Shown here: positions 47,331 to 60,800 of the stretch, in pieces
Layout of the letters: each line of letters opens with the position of its first letter
Position numbering within the stretch: position 1 is the stretch's first letter
NCBI RefSeq assembly: GCF_027744825.2
Contig: NC_071335.1
Span: 12,475,501-12,539,500, forward strand
Length of the DNA: 64,000 nucleotides
Direction of reading: 5' to 3'
Source of the DNA: Synchiropus splendidus
Lineage: Eukaryota; Chordata; Actinopteri; Syngnathiformes; Callionymidae
Translations under genes and position numbers: made by a program
The notes under the pieces: generated by a model
What the model was told of the DNA's origin: nothing
Database searches by the model: none
Seen by the model: the letters and a program-made list of their open reading frames with translations, nothing else

Positions 47331-48894
47331 TGCTCACCTTCAAGACTCGCCATTATGACCGCCTTGCATACGCAAACTTTCCTTTCCAGAAGAGGGACGT
47401 ATGCTGTATGCTCATGATCAAAGGACAGTCTTACTGTACGTAGCTTGTCATCAAAGGAGAGACCCTTTTACCTGCTCAGACTGACCCTGAATTCTCAAGC
47501 CAGAGGTTTGATGTAACATCCCCATCTTCTATATTGAGAACAAGTCGCTCTACTCTCAGTCTCTGACAGATTATTTAGGTCCCCTCTTTTCTTTTTAAAG
47601 AAACAAAACAAAAACATCCTGTCACAAAAAGGAAGAAAAAAATGTTTCACAATTGTGGACCAAATCAAAACAGAATGACAGATGACGACAAATGTTCAAC
47701 AGCTGTGTGACTCGACATATAGTTTGGAAACAACATGGAAGGCTCACTCCAGAGCAGTGTCACCACAGTCTGTTGTGCCATTATGGTCAGAATCATAAAA
47801 TACTTGAATGAGATTGTGTGCGTGTGTGTGTGTGAGTGTCTCTCTAATCCGCTCTCCGGGGACTTGTGTATCCGGTTGATGGTCTTCCTTAGCCGACATG
47901 CTGGATAGGATTGATGATAATCCGGGGCTCATCTGGTGCCCTGTAAAACAAGCGGCACCTCAAGACTCCAGGAGCAACAGAGACAATATTGCAACAGGAA
48001 ATGGACAAGACATTCACTTAAGAGGAAAGAACAGTTGGACGTTTGAGGACAAGGCGCTGGTTTGTGATGCACTCCAGCCATCAAGGCTGCGCACGCAAGC
48101 GCACACACTCGCCGTGTTAATGGCCTCATAATTGCAGAAGCAGACCACCGAGCATAATCAGGAGACAGCAGCAGAAAGATGAGGACTTATATTTGTCATT
48201 TATCCTGACAGATTTTTATGAGTCAGGGTTGTTGGTTTGCCTCTGCATCCCACAAAGTGATTTACGATTCGCTTTTGTTTCCTCATTTGTTCCGGATCGA
48301 CACTCTGCACTTCTGGTCCAAAGACGCAGCAGACAGTGTGTGACCTCAAGTTCAAACGCTTTACGTCAAACACAGTCGCTCAGTCTGGGAGCAGAGGTCA
48401 CCTCATGAGAGCAAATCAGGGGCGAGCACACACACCTCACACACACGAGAGACACCATCGCAACATGCAGGCTAACCAAAAAACCAAACACAACCTTCAC
48501 AATAGCGTACAACCTTACTCACGCACCACTTCGCAAGCTTGACCCGAATCGAACAGATGAACTGGTGGCTTCACCTGAAGGCTCAAATCCCATCAGGTCT
48601 TTAAAAGCACCATTGGCCTCCTGCTTGACATGAATCAAAGCTTGTCAATTCATCTTTCCGCTTCGCTTCCCTCATGAGGGGCGGCTCTGTCGGTAAACTT
48701 GCAAACAAGGGTGTTACTCACGGTTTCCGGCTCACCGTCACAGGAAATAAAGCGGAGCACACAAATGACTGAAATGAGTGTTTTATGGAGTTTAGGCCGG
48801 AAGATGGAAATGTCAGTGATTCATAGTTGATCTAGTGAGTGTGTGTCTGGTGTGTGTGAACTCGTATAGATGCACTTAAGGGGACAGATTCTTG

Positions 48895-48980
48895 CAAACA
48901 CACCTCCTTGTGGGGGCCTTTTGTCAGACCCCATGAGGTTAAGCCTCAATTTGAGGTTGAAGACTTCAAAACAACATGTG
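48895..48980 (+). repeat. Fragment of the ~220 bp dispersed repeat
   Basis: Contains CCTTGTGGGGGCCTTTTGTC, GGTTAAGCCTCAATTTGAGG and GACTTCAAAACAACATG, which align with the 5' half of the third unit in the tetraspanin intron (about 13848-13918). The remainder of the unit is missing. Confidence 0.6.
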
Positions 48981-48999
48981 GTCTTATTTCCAGATCCCA

Positions 49000-50300
49000 C
49001 TAGATGGCGCACTTGGTTTAGAAATGATGGCAGGTTTCATTGAAATTGTTGACAGTGCCATCTGGTGGCTTCTGAAAATTAGGACACTGTTTCATGATAC
49101 CTCATCTTCCCATCAGCCCCTTGGCTCCCAAACCTCTCAACCTTCTGAAAGAGAAATGTTTACGTACGCCACACACAGGCTGGAAATAGGCGATGTCCTT
49201 TTGCTATCCATGCCTAGTCAGTGAGGCACCAAAGTTCAGCGCTGACACGCACCTGTGACAAATATTTCAATGTAGAGTATGGAATGGAAGCTCATGTATG
49301 TAAATTCTGTTTTTTTTTGCATGAAAGCAGCTCATACTGTACTGTATCGATATTGAGACATGAACATTCAAGATGTTAACATGACTTTCTACATCCTTTT
49401 GAATGATAATTTATTTATTCATTTTAAATGTGTTTATCACTAAGACCACAGTCATATAATATCACGATATCTGGCATGAATATTTGGAAATGAAATTCTG
49501 TTCCCGCCATAAACCTTTCATTTGTAGTACAACATTTTGAGCTTGAGTTGAATTGCAGTTACAAACGTCTTAACTCACAATCTGCTCTATAATAATTTTG
49601 ATCATTCAATACTGGAGCACAGGCAGAACACATCTGCCATTTTTGCTGTCCTAGTCACTTTTTTTTTAATGTAAAATGAAAGTGAAGTACTGCTGCTCAT
49701 AGAACGAGTGTATATTTGGGAAAATTGCTCCCAATATGAAAATGTTTCTTGGGGGGGAAACAACGCAGAAAAGATGGAACATACAGTATAATATCCTCTG
49801 GTGTTAACTGAAGATCAGACTAAAGATACAAACCAGTAGTAGTAGTAGAAGTAAAATTATTATTTATTTGTTGCTAAACATTATTAGTTGCTGACAGATG
49901 AATACATACGCATCACCAACCAGCGTGATCGATGAGTCTGGAGGAGGAAGTGTGGTGGTGCGCTGATGTGCTGCCCCTACTGGCCAGGAGGGGGCGTGTT
50001 TTGTTACTCATGCTGGTTGAGCTCATCCAGGAGCCGAAAGTTTAAACACCATTTTTTTAAATTCCATGGTTAAGTGTTCATTACCAACTTAAACATAACG
50101 CATCCATGAGCTCCCAAAGCCATCAACTGCTCGCCTTGATGGTGACACAAGAGATGCAGCTGGAGCTTTCAAGCTGGAGCTTTTTGGACACAGGAGACTC
50201 AGATCGAGTCAAAGTCAAAGTGATGATTTAAAAGAAAAAAGAAACTGACGATGTATAAAAGAGACAATAACCAAACGATCAGAGATCGGCCATTGATCGG
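49000..50300. other. Spacer beyond the 3' end of plppr2
   Basis: AT-rich non-coding DNA with a T-run near 49313, a G8 run near 49752 and a short AGT trinucleotide run near 49838. No supported exon. Confidence 0.45.
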
Positions 50301-50301
50301 T

Positions 50302-50337
50302 GGGAGGGTGGGGGGTGAGGAGGGGGAGGAGGAGGGA
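50302..50337 (+). other. G-quadruplex-forming tract
   Basis: GGG-A-GGG-T-GGGGGG-TGAGGA-GGGGG, followed by GGAGGAGGAGGG, satisfies the G3+N1-7 rule at 50302-50325 with further G-runs after it. It lies about 450 bp beyond the proposed plppr2 3' end, so it would be on the strand opposite to the gene. Confidence 0.6.
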
Positions 50338-50789
50338 GCAGGTGTATCACTAATGGCTTTTTAAAAAGGTTACACTGTGCGGCTCCTCTTTTCTAATGGT
50401 TGCGCTTGAGAGGCAATTTCCGGGAGAGATGTCGTTCAGAGAGCGGACACAGACGCTCCTTTCTCTCTCTCTCTCTCTCTGTGATGTCGTCATTAGCAAA
50501 ACTGACTCGAACCGACTCAGAGCATCACAACGAGGGACTGGGGGAGACGCACACTTGAATCTGGCCATTTACGGGCCAAACGCCCGATGAGCGACTCCGT
50601 GCATGAAGCGCTCACTTCCCTCAACATTTGCTTCATCCCCTCTTCACACGAGCGAGTGTCCGCAGCGGCTCACTGCTGCCCCCAAGCGGCCAGTGTGGCT
50701 CACTGACACTCCACCGCTGATGGGGTTTCCTTCGCTGTCATTCCTCTTCCGTGTAATAACAGAGCGGACAGCCTTTTATATAACTGCTA

Positions 50790-50795
50790 TTTATT
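50790..50795 (-). terminator. plppr2 polyadenylation signal (candidate)
   Basis: TTTATT on the plus strand reads AATAAA on the minus strand, about 1.1 kb past the plppr2 stop. That 3' UTR length would be ordinary for a neural gene, but other hexamers may be used. Confidence 0.3.
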
Positions 50796-51899
50796 GTAAT
50801 AAATTAATACAAAACAGACACTTGAGAAGAAAATAACAGAATCTTGACTCTTCACTTACAAAAAAAAAGTTGTTTTCATTTAACTCCAGAGTCACAATGA
50901 CCAGTTTGTTCTGCTATGAGCTGGCACTGTCCAGACGCCTCAGCAGTCCTTCAGACACACGCTTGGTAGTATATCAGCTACCAGAGATAGCAGAAGAGAA
51001 AATACAAAATAATAACAGTGGCACTGCCCTTGGACGTGCTGGTGAACACACGCGCGAGCACAGTCGTCTGTAGATAACGCAGTTTCGTCTCAGCCTGTGA
51101 TGTCATTGATGTGCATGTTGAGTTATATCATTGAAGTATTCACAATAACGTGTAAATAAACTGTACAATAACACCTGTTGCACACGGCTTGTCAGACAGC
51201 AGGAGGGCGGGATGATGGGGGGGAGAAAGCGATTAAAATAAGTTGTGGTCGTGGGAGCCAGAACCGGCCTGGCAACAGATCAGCACCCAAAGACGATCTT
51301 ATTCATTGTTGGGTCCTTTTTTTTTTAAAACCTGCAGTCGTCTCTTCTTTAACCTTAAACGTGTTCCGCTGGCATGAGTGAAGGTTGAGGAGAATGCAGT
51401 GTGGATGTCAAGTGTTTCTGTCAAAATCACTGGCGTGCTCTCTGTGCTGGAGGTGATCCACGTCTATACTGATAGAGCTTACCTGAATTTGAGATCATAA
51501 ATAGCTGTGATTTAACTGATTTGATGTCCTGAGTGAGAAGAATGTTGAAGATTATTGGGCCTTCGTCCACATCATGACTTTTCTGAGCAGTCTTGAGACT
51601 CCTTACACAGACGTGGACACAGTATTGCTTCAACTGCTCTGGCTTCCACCAGTCTTTCGTCGTGCCTCCACACTCATATGGAGGAGGGGGAGCAGCAAGG
51701 ACACCAAACTGGTCTGACTCAGTTCTGCCTCCAGCGGTCAGACCTGGGTGGATTTGACTCGTCGGAGGGGTTGGCGTCCTTCAGGGTGGGCGGGGCATGG
51801 TGTGGCGCCCTCATCGGGCGGATCTAGACTGAGCTGGTGAGACAACGTCTTGAGGGGAGAAGCACATCTGGAGGGGTGGGGGACAGGGTTGGCTGATGG

Positions 51900-54800
51900 T
51901 CATGTGATCTCAGAATACGGTAGCCCTGGAGCCTAACAGGAGACAGAAGATCGAAACAGTTCAAACTTTTGACACGTTATGATTCTTATTCTTTTGAATA
52001 ATCACACTAGTAAAAAGACCTCACGCTTGAGCTGAGATACCTGTAGGTCTCCCCTTAACTTTGATCCCTCCCCTTACCTGAAAGCCACTTAACTTTTCGA
52101 GTGGACTCTCGATGCGAGGCAAACTGAGCAGAGGAATCCCGACTGGCGTCTCTGAGATCTGTATCGGCGGGGGAGGTGCCGGTGGCCTCCTTGTGGGCTG
52201 GAAATTATTGATCACACAGGACACCTGTGGCAGAGAGGGATGAGCGTTTCAGCAACAAGCTTCTCTGTGAATTGGTTTCAAAACACTGCACCTCCTAATG
52301 TGACACTCTCACTGACACCCGACCAGAGATCCACTCCATCAAACTCCCATCCACCCGGATTAGTCTTTTGGAATTTTCTAGACATTGTTGACCTTTATGA
52401 TGATGCATTTCAAGAGAACAACCTGATGAACCATGCATTTGGAAGTGATTTCAGCTATAGCAGTTCACAGATTTGGTCAGTTAGTGATGTCCTCACTGTG
52501 AGAGACTAAAGCCTGAAGAAGCCACACACAGCAACCAAGGCAGGTGAGGACGATCACATTGAATAGCTGTTTTCTGTTTTACTCTCAACACAGGGGAGCA
52601 CATTACCATCGACAAAGCACAAACATCAGTGATGTAACAGTTTATGGACTGATATTCAACTGATCTTCAACTCATACGAGCAGTTATTGTGTGTGTTTTC
52701 AGGAAACAGGGATGCAGTTCCCACAGTCACCACGAGATGGCACACTCCGGGTAGCTTGACTTGCGTTATATATAACGCAACAACTTCCTCACACTTCCCT
52801 GAGCCCCTGATGAAATGAACCAAAAAAAAAAAAAAAAAAAAAGGCAAAAGTGAGTGTTCAGTAAGACGGGTAACTAAATAACAGAGCTCGGGCCCAAAGG
52901 CTTACTCACCCCTCGCTGAAGAAGAATCATTTCACGGCTATTAACGATGAGTTACAACAGAATCAGGAGTCAGGAGCATCATAAAATATACAGAGCATCA
53001 AGCACCCGCCAAGCGAGCCAGATGTCACTACCTCAACCGTTCCGTTAGATGACGTCCCTCTAAGTTACAGGTACTTATTTGCGCAATGGAGGGGCGGCGT
53101 CACGCTGTTCCAATCCGCATCACCACCCGAGCAAAGGCGCTCCTCTAAGTGGTGGAGTTAACGAGACGCACAGGAGCAACGCTGTCCTGGAGCGCCGCCG
53201 CCGCCAGAACCATCAGCAGTTTATCTTCATTCCTGCGTACTAGCGAGTTTAATCAGCTCCCTGCAGCTTCTGACGAGAGACACTGCGCTGAAGTTGCCTC
53301 CTGCGATCTGCATGTGCGGAGATGTCTGCGTGCAACTTATGCGGTTCATATCTGCACAGTTTTCAGATCGATCTGATGCCGGATTGTTTTTATGAACGGC
53401 GGTGAACTTTGAGTCCAGCTGGACAAAGCCGTAATGGAAGGTCAACACTCGCTGCAGACGACGCTATTTCAGTTGCTGTGTGTCCTAATGGAACCATTGT
53501 GCTCTGAGCAAAACAAATACCAGTCATCACCGTAGCATTCTTTCAGTCGCCCTTTTGTATTGACCTTTGCTCTGTTCTCCCTCACCAGAAAAGCAGCGAT
53601 GGCTCCCCCGGTGACGAACCCGGCCAGGATGTCGCTCCAGTGGTTCCTGTGTTCGGTCACCCTCACCACTCCCACCAGCACCGCTAAGGACAGCAGCACC
53701 AGACACAGGGTGGGCTTCATGAGGCGGGTCCCCTTTGTCCGAAAAATGAGGGTCACATACATCTGATGGGAATCAAAAAAACAAAAGGTTACTCAAACGG
53801 AACTAGCATAAATGAACCACAAAAAAACAAAAAACAAAACCTGACCCATCAATTCACAGTTCGTACATACGCCATGTTACTGGACGACCTCTTCTTACCA
53901 CGGTGTAAATGGCTGAATAAAAGCTGAGCGCAGCGTCTTTGGAAGGGAAGGATTTCCGGGCGTTGGCCACCAAGTAGGGGTTCCCAGTGCAGGCCCGGCG
54001 CTCAGCGATGTACTGCAACGGAGACTGACACCCCAGAGCGGTGTAATTTGGTTTGCAGGCGGTGAGGAAATGAGGGGTCTGGTTCCCTGTCACCACTTGA
54101 CCCGCGTTGGCAAAGATGGTGGTGGTGAAGAGGCCGAAGGAGTACACACCTGTGTTCAGTGGACACGGAGGTTAGCGTCAGAGTCACATGAATGGATGCA
54201 TTGAGTTTGTCGCTACCACTGACCCAGAAAGCGGACGATCCTTCTGAGGAGGGGATTGAAATAACAGCAGTCAGCGGTCACAATGGTCTTCTCCTGAGCG
54301 CTCTCTGTCTTGACAAAGAAGCTGGTCACTTCTCCGATCAGTATCTGGACGATAAAGCACACACACACACACACACACACAGAAATCAGAGTCAAAGTGA
54401 GTGACATAAAACCAACCGTTCCTCTTGTTAGTCAGTCGGAATCAAGCATCCGCCATCAGAGGAAATTTGCTTTAAAAATGTCTGCCTCAAATCACCACGC
54501 ACTGATTTTCCATCCAGGTCAATCTTTTCAAGTGTTTTTCTCCTTTATTTATGCAGATATTCAGAATGTTTGCAGCTGCTGATGTGATTCTGGAGCAGCC
54601 TGTGCCAGTGAGAATTGAGTTCCGTGAAATCCAGCTGCCTAATCTTTGGCCCTCGCCACTGGTGCCCCACCTCTGCCTGCATGACAAGAGGCAGAGGTGG
54701 AGGAAGATGACTTTAGAATGACCCTCTAGACAGAGATGAACGAATCCAAAGTGACATCGGCCCAAGTGCCTTCCATGTTGGATCTTATTGTATATCACGG

Positions 54801-57800
54801 CACACATATAACTCGCACCATGGGGGTAAAAAAAAGGCTTCTTATGTCTTCACCGCTCCAAAAACAATCCATTCATAGTGGAATTAGCTGGTTTTTGTTT
54901 GAGACATCATGTCAACAGACATATCGATCATTAAAAAGCTGCCCCGCTCCGGTGAAACAACACCCACCGCAATCAGCCGAAAGGTCTCGGAGAGAACCCA
55001 ATAGGTGTTGCCACCTTGATATTTTAAAAGCAGCATGAGTCCTGTAGTCTCCGGCAAGACAGCACTTTGAAACTTCGCCGAGTTAGGATATGACGCACAA
55101 AAAAGTTTTTCCTCCTGAATGTCACATTGATCAGTCACAGCAAGCCATGAATTACAGTTGTTTCTTCGGTCTCTTTGTTCAACCGCTCTCAGGGACCATG
55201 TGATACGACGGGAGCGTGAGAGAGGGTCGGCTCTAGAGACTCACCTTTGTGTGTGTTTTTTTTTCAACAAAAAGACAAGCCATTTTAGAAGTCAGATAAC
55301 ATAAGACACGTATGGCCTTTTTCATTTCACCTCAGAATGGCTGCACTATCATCAACAAGCGAGCTTGAGTGCACGCCATTTAGTTTCAGACATTTCCTTC
55401 ACTTAACACTGCAGTCCAAAAATGAATAAAACAATAATAATTCACTGACCCTATCTAGAAAAGAGCAAAAAGAGCAAGTAGATCATGAGAGATTCTCGGG
55501 GAACACCAGCTTAAGAACTTAGCTCCGGCAAGGGTTTAAGTGATGTCATGAGCTGTCAGTGATGTCACTTTGTAACAGCCTGATCAGGTGTTACAGGGTG
55601 GTATGTCACAAGATCAAATCATCATTTTTACATTAGAAATCCCACTTTATGTTTAAAAATATATGACACTATATCACAGATTATATATGATGGCTTTCTT
55701 TGTTCCTTTGCGGAGGTAGCAAACAGAAGAACGTGGATGAAAATGGATGAATTATGACGTAACCAGCCTCAGTGAAAACATTTTGACTCAATATATCAAC
55801 ATAAAAAAGACTCATTGTAATAAATAGATTTTCATGTGACTCTATAGTCAAAATGTAAATTTACTGCGGTTTCAAAGATGTCTTATTTATTCATTTCTAT
55901 AATGTCATAGGAGCTAAGTAATGCTACTGCTCTCTGCTGTCCAGCACTAGACACTAGATTAAAACGTATGAAAATGAAAAATGGAATATGTGAATCCTTG
56001 GTAACAATGTTTTTTCAGGAGGAATGGGAGGCAACCAGAGTATCTGGAGGAAGCCTATGCAAGCAGGAGGCTCCCCGCAGGAAAGATGCTTGTTGGCCTG
56101 CGGGGGACCTGTGCGCAGCTACCTTTAGCATCCGTATCAAACAAAGATTAAAAAGGAGAGCCTGCAATGTTTAAAAGATCAGAGAGTAGTCACCAGGCGG
56201 AAGCCTTGAACGATGAGAAAACTGTGAGAAAGAAAACTAGGGTATCAGCGATTAAGGGGATATGACAAATCAAAGGCAGTAGCAACAAGATAAGGAGGAC
56301 TCCGATAACATGGATTTGGAGATAGTGAGCAGGACGTGCAGAGTAAATGTGTAACACTGAACTGTGAAGAGACAAAAAGCCTTTCAGTGGAAAGTCTGTC
56401 GGCTGCTTTTTATATCAGTCACAGTGGAGAGAGGGGTGACGGCGGAGTGCCATCCAACTGTTTGCAAAAGGATGGACGGCTTTGCTTTCATTATATATGC
56501 TTTGTGACTGGATGCGTGTTCCTTGCAAGATGTTCTTGCGCTTTTGTGCGCTCAGAGGGTGTCAGTCTGTGTGACAAAGGGTGCAATCTTTACTGACAAA
56601 CACTGACAATGAGATTGGAAGAGGACTGGAAAATGTGTTGAGAGAAGAAGACGGTCTGTAGGCATGGGTTCCTGGCAGAGAAGAAGGACCAGGAGCACCA
56701 ATCCAAGCCTGCGTGAGGCGGATGTGGTCACATGAGAGGCACTTAGAATCATTTTAAGGCTTCCAACAACTTCACATATGGATGTGTTTACATCTGTTGC
56801 ATTGTGTTTGGAATTCCCTGAATCAAATAGCTTGTATGCAGCTGTTGCCACACCAATCATCTTGTATTCTATCTCTTTGAATAAGCGCTGACATCTGCTC
56901 TAGCAGCAAGCCCAGCACTCTGATACAAGGATGCACAAATGCGCTCTTCTCCACACACAAGCGATGGTAACCATGACGATCTGCCTGCATCCCCCACACT
57001 CACCAGGGCTGCCCTGAATGTGCCTGCTTCTGTTCCGCTGTGACTGGCAGCTTTCCCATGCCGTTTTACAGACAGAAACTAGGTTAATCAGACATTAGTT
57101 TTTCCTTTACTTATTCATTGTTTTTGCGTGTGGATTTAAGTGTGTTTAATAAGTGCGCTCAGAAGAAAGCTTGTTTTTGTTTTGGAAAGAACACATCATA
57201 GTTTTTCCTCTTTATGGTAACAACAAGAGGATCTGTAAAATAATAACTTGTTATGTCTATGGACTTAACCAACAGCATCTTCTGCTGAAACAACGACAGC
57301 CAGATGCATTTTCCAGCGTCCCATTTGTCCCACAACCTGACTTATCTTGAGCAACCCAAGTAGACTAGCCTATCCCAAAATGACAAGGTCTGGACAAGGT
57401 CTGTTTCAACTCCAACAGGTGAAGCTGGCGGATCAGGTCTGGATCTTCAGGACTTTATCGGTTGGCATAGTCTCCGCAGGGGGCTTAGGTTTTCCACAGC
57501 GTTGGTTTGTCTCTTTCAAAAAAAGAAACGCTCAAAATAAATTGAAAAGTAATGGGCGGATTTGGATGAAATCTTCAGGAAATGTGAAAATGGGACAAGG
57601 AAAGAGATGGATTCAATTTCCGGAGTGATCTGGACCACCGCCTGGTTCCAGGGACTCTTTAAAGGATTATTTAACACTGGGCAGACCATTTTCAGCATTT
57701 GAGCCAGATCAAGAGACTTTGCCAGGGTGTGGACTGAAGCCACTTGGCAGAGGTTTGCTCTGTCTGAGTGCTTTTCCTGTTCAGGCTCTTTTTCCACAGT

Positions 57801-60800
57801 TTTTTTTTCCCCAAGCGATGTCAAATGACTTTTTTGTTCACATATGCAACAGATAGGAGCAAATTTCAAATAATAAATAAATGAATCAAATCTCAACCAA
57901 AAGGTTTGCTGCAAATGGAAACAATGAGTTGGAAGATTTGATCAAATATTCCATCCAAAGCCTTATATCATAGGAGCAAAACTCATTGGTTTTACAGACT
58001 TCACACTACACAACCCTGCAATTACAATAAGCTCCAAATGGTTTTAGGGGATGAGATGTAAACTAAATCCAAACATTAGAAAGCTGAAAAGTCAATTGGA
58101 AAAGAGAGTGTTTTCGAATGAACTAAAAGAATGATATGACAAGAAAAAAAGATGAATTTCTGGTGCATGAGATTCAATGACCTGAGTCATCGAAATGATC
58201 AGAATCTTTAAACAACGACTCCAAGTCAGATGACCAAGGCATTCAGGATGGAGACAGTTCTGTGAGGCGGCGAGAGGTTGGTTGGCTCTCCATCTGGAGC
58301 TGAGCAGGCTTGCATGATCACCCAGGACTAGGAGTGGACACTCCAGCACATGCAGTAGATGCCATCATCCCAGCAGGAAATGTGCATTCCTGCAACAGCT
58401 GAGGACGAACAACTGCTCCCAAGTCAGCCTCACACGAGCCACCATCGGGTTGTCTAAGAAATAAGCGCAAGCTAAAACAGATCACCACCACGAACACACA
58501 CACTCAGTCGATCATCAGAGTTGCTCACATATATTTCGTGACCGAAAGTTAACAGACTTTTAAGACCATTTTCCTCTGTCATTAGCTTATAACAATGGCG
58601 ATTGTGATCCGTGTGGGAAGAGAGTTTGGCTTATCTTCCAGTGTTGCAGTGCGAGTGTTAGGGGTGAGATGAGAGGCTGAGTGTGCGTATTACTGCCACG
58701 GTGGATCGGGAAAAGTGCACACTCAATCCATCCTGGGGCAACTTCTCCTAATCCTCTATCCAATGACAGGATGAAGCTGACACTACCCTTCCTGATCCCA
58801 AATTCTCTCCACAGTAAATTAAAGCATCCAGTGACTCTCCATTCATTTTCTCATGAACACACGATGAACATCCAGCTTTATTCTGTGACATGAATTTGAC
58901 AATAACCTATCCCTCATAGCATAACAACTTTAAGTGTGTAATAATATCACTTCATAATCGTCACGCACCTCACGAATCCATTTATTTCCACATCAATCCA
59001 ACACAAGTAAGATGGAAAATCTGAGTGTAATATATCACAACTAGTGGATTCCATTAATCTCATTATGAATCGCTGGCGAGTGCCTGAGTGAGTCCCCATC
59101 TTCCAGAAGAATAATTCATTAAGGGAAATTATTTGATAACTTTAAAGTGAATTTTTCATCTTTATGTAAAGCAGTTTCCGAATTCCATTACAGACTGTTC
59201 AGTTGATTAAATATATGTAAATTAGATTTTGTGATCACTCCCAACGTGTTTTCATGTGAAGGTGATGTTGCACAGTTGGTGTCATGCAAAAGCAGTTTGG
59301 CGATAGTTGGCTGGAGATGTCGGAGGAGCAGGATGGTGGCATGTGCGGGATGAAGAAGAGGAATCAGTGTGAGTGAAGGCAGGTCTGAGTTACTTCCAGA
59401 CAACTGTGATTATAATGGAAATATGTTTAACGTGAAACACGCTGATAAATTCAAAGTTTGCAGTCCTCACCAAATTAGCCATTTGAATACAACAGCAATC
59501 TAAAACAAAGCTTTTTAAACTCCATTTATGCTCCAGATTGGACTCCAGATCTATCAGCATAACTTATACAGTATAAGCATAACTTTTCTTCAGTTTATTG
59601 CATTAAAATTACATAAAAATAGATGTAATTTAAAAGAGACATAACTCCACTTTCAATGGATTGATGTAATCAGAAACAAAATAAGGCTAACAATGTCAAT
59701 AATTTTCAGCATTTATCCATTTTCCCTGAAGTGATGAATAAATATAGATATTTATTCATTCAAGTGGGAGCTGACAAGTTCAATTTAGTGTTGGATAAAA
59801 AGCCACATCAAAAGAGCCTGATGGCTCAGTGGGCGGCCTGAAACAGTTTGCAGTTGATATTTAATTAATGTCAAAAAATAAAAGTAAAAAAATAAATACA
59901 ACTAAAAATAAATTGCCTCATACAAGTAAATTAAATGAATGAAATTAAAAAAAGGAAACAACTAAGCCACAGTTGCTACCGCCTCATCTGGCCATCACGC
60001 ATACACTGTAATATATTTCAGCTCACCAGAACTGTCAACCAACAGAAACAAAATGGAAAAGTAAAATTGTGCAATGCAAATGAAATCATAAAAACCACTC
60101 AATCACTTCTTATGGAAAAGCTCTCGTGAGTGTGAACTTGGCCTGCTGCATTGGTGATACCAATTCTGAAACAGTGCATACTGTAGCTGTTTTCTCACTG
60201 CTAAGAAATTAATTTGATCAAAACCAGTTTAAGATACCTGCACTTGATTTGAAAATCTCAATACGATAACTAAGATTGCCAACCATGTTCATGTGTTTTG
60301 ACACTGCAATGCAACATCTGATAAAGCCACGATCGTGTTTCTCAAATGTTTATCTTCTCAGAACGTTTTTCTTGCCTGCGACATGACCTGCGGACGTTTT
60401 GCTAAGAGGCAGCTCTGTTCCATTCAAAAGGTTTTTGAAAACATATTAATTTCTCCCCAAACCCAAACAAACAAGCCCAATAAGTCCAACAGTCCAACTC
60501 CAAAAGTTTCCGCACTACGCTTCCAATTCTCCTGCTTTACAAGCTGGCATGATGGTATCGTATGGCCTGCCGCCATGACTTTCCCCAATCCGTGTGTCGC
60601 TGTCACATGGTGATGCATTATGAATGATGGCTCCACTGGCGCCAAGAGTGAAGATTTAGAGCAGCAAATGGCATAAATGGCCTCCGTAGTCGCTTCGTAT
60701 TACCCAACATTATGTTTTATATCCACCATCACTTTGAATCTGTCGTCTCCTGACAACAGCGGACCCTGATTTAGAGAAAATAAGCAAGCCATAAATCATG

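Noticed and set aside
47330..47445. Plus-strand FKLVLLTFKTRHYDRLAY segment
   Set aside because: Possibly a relic of a LINE C terminus; only about 20 residues suggest it, so not reported as a feature.
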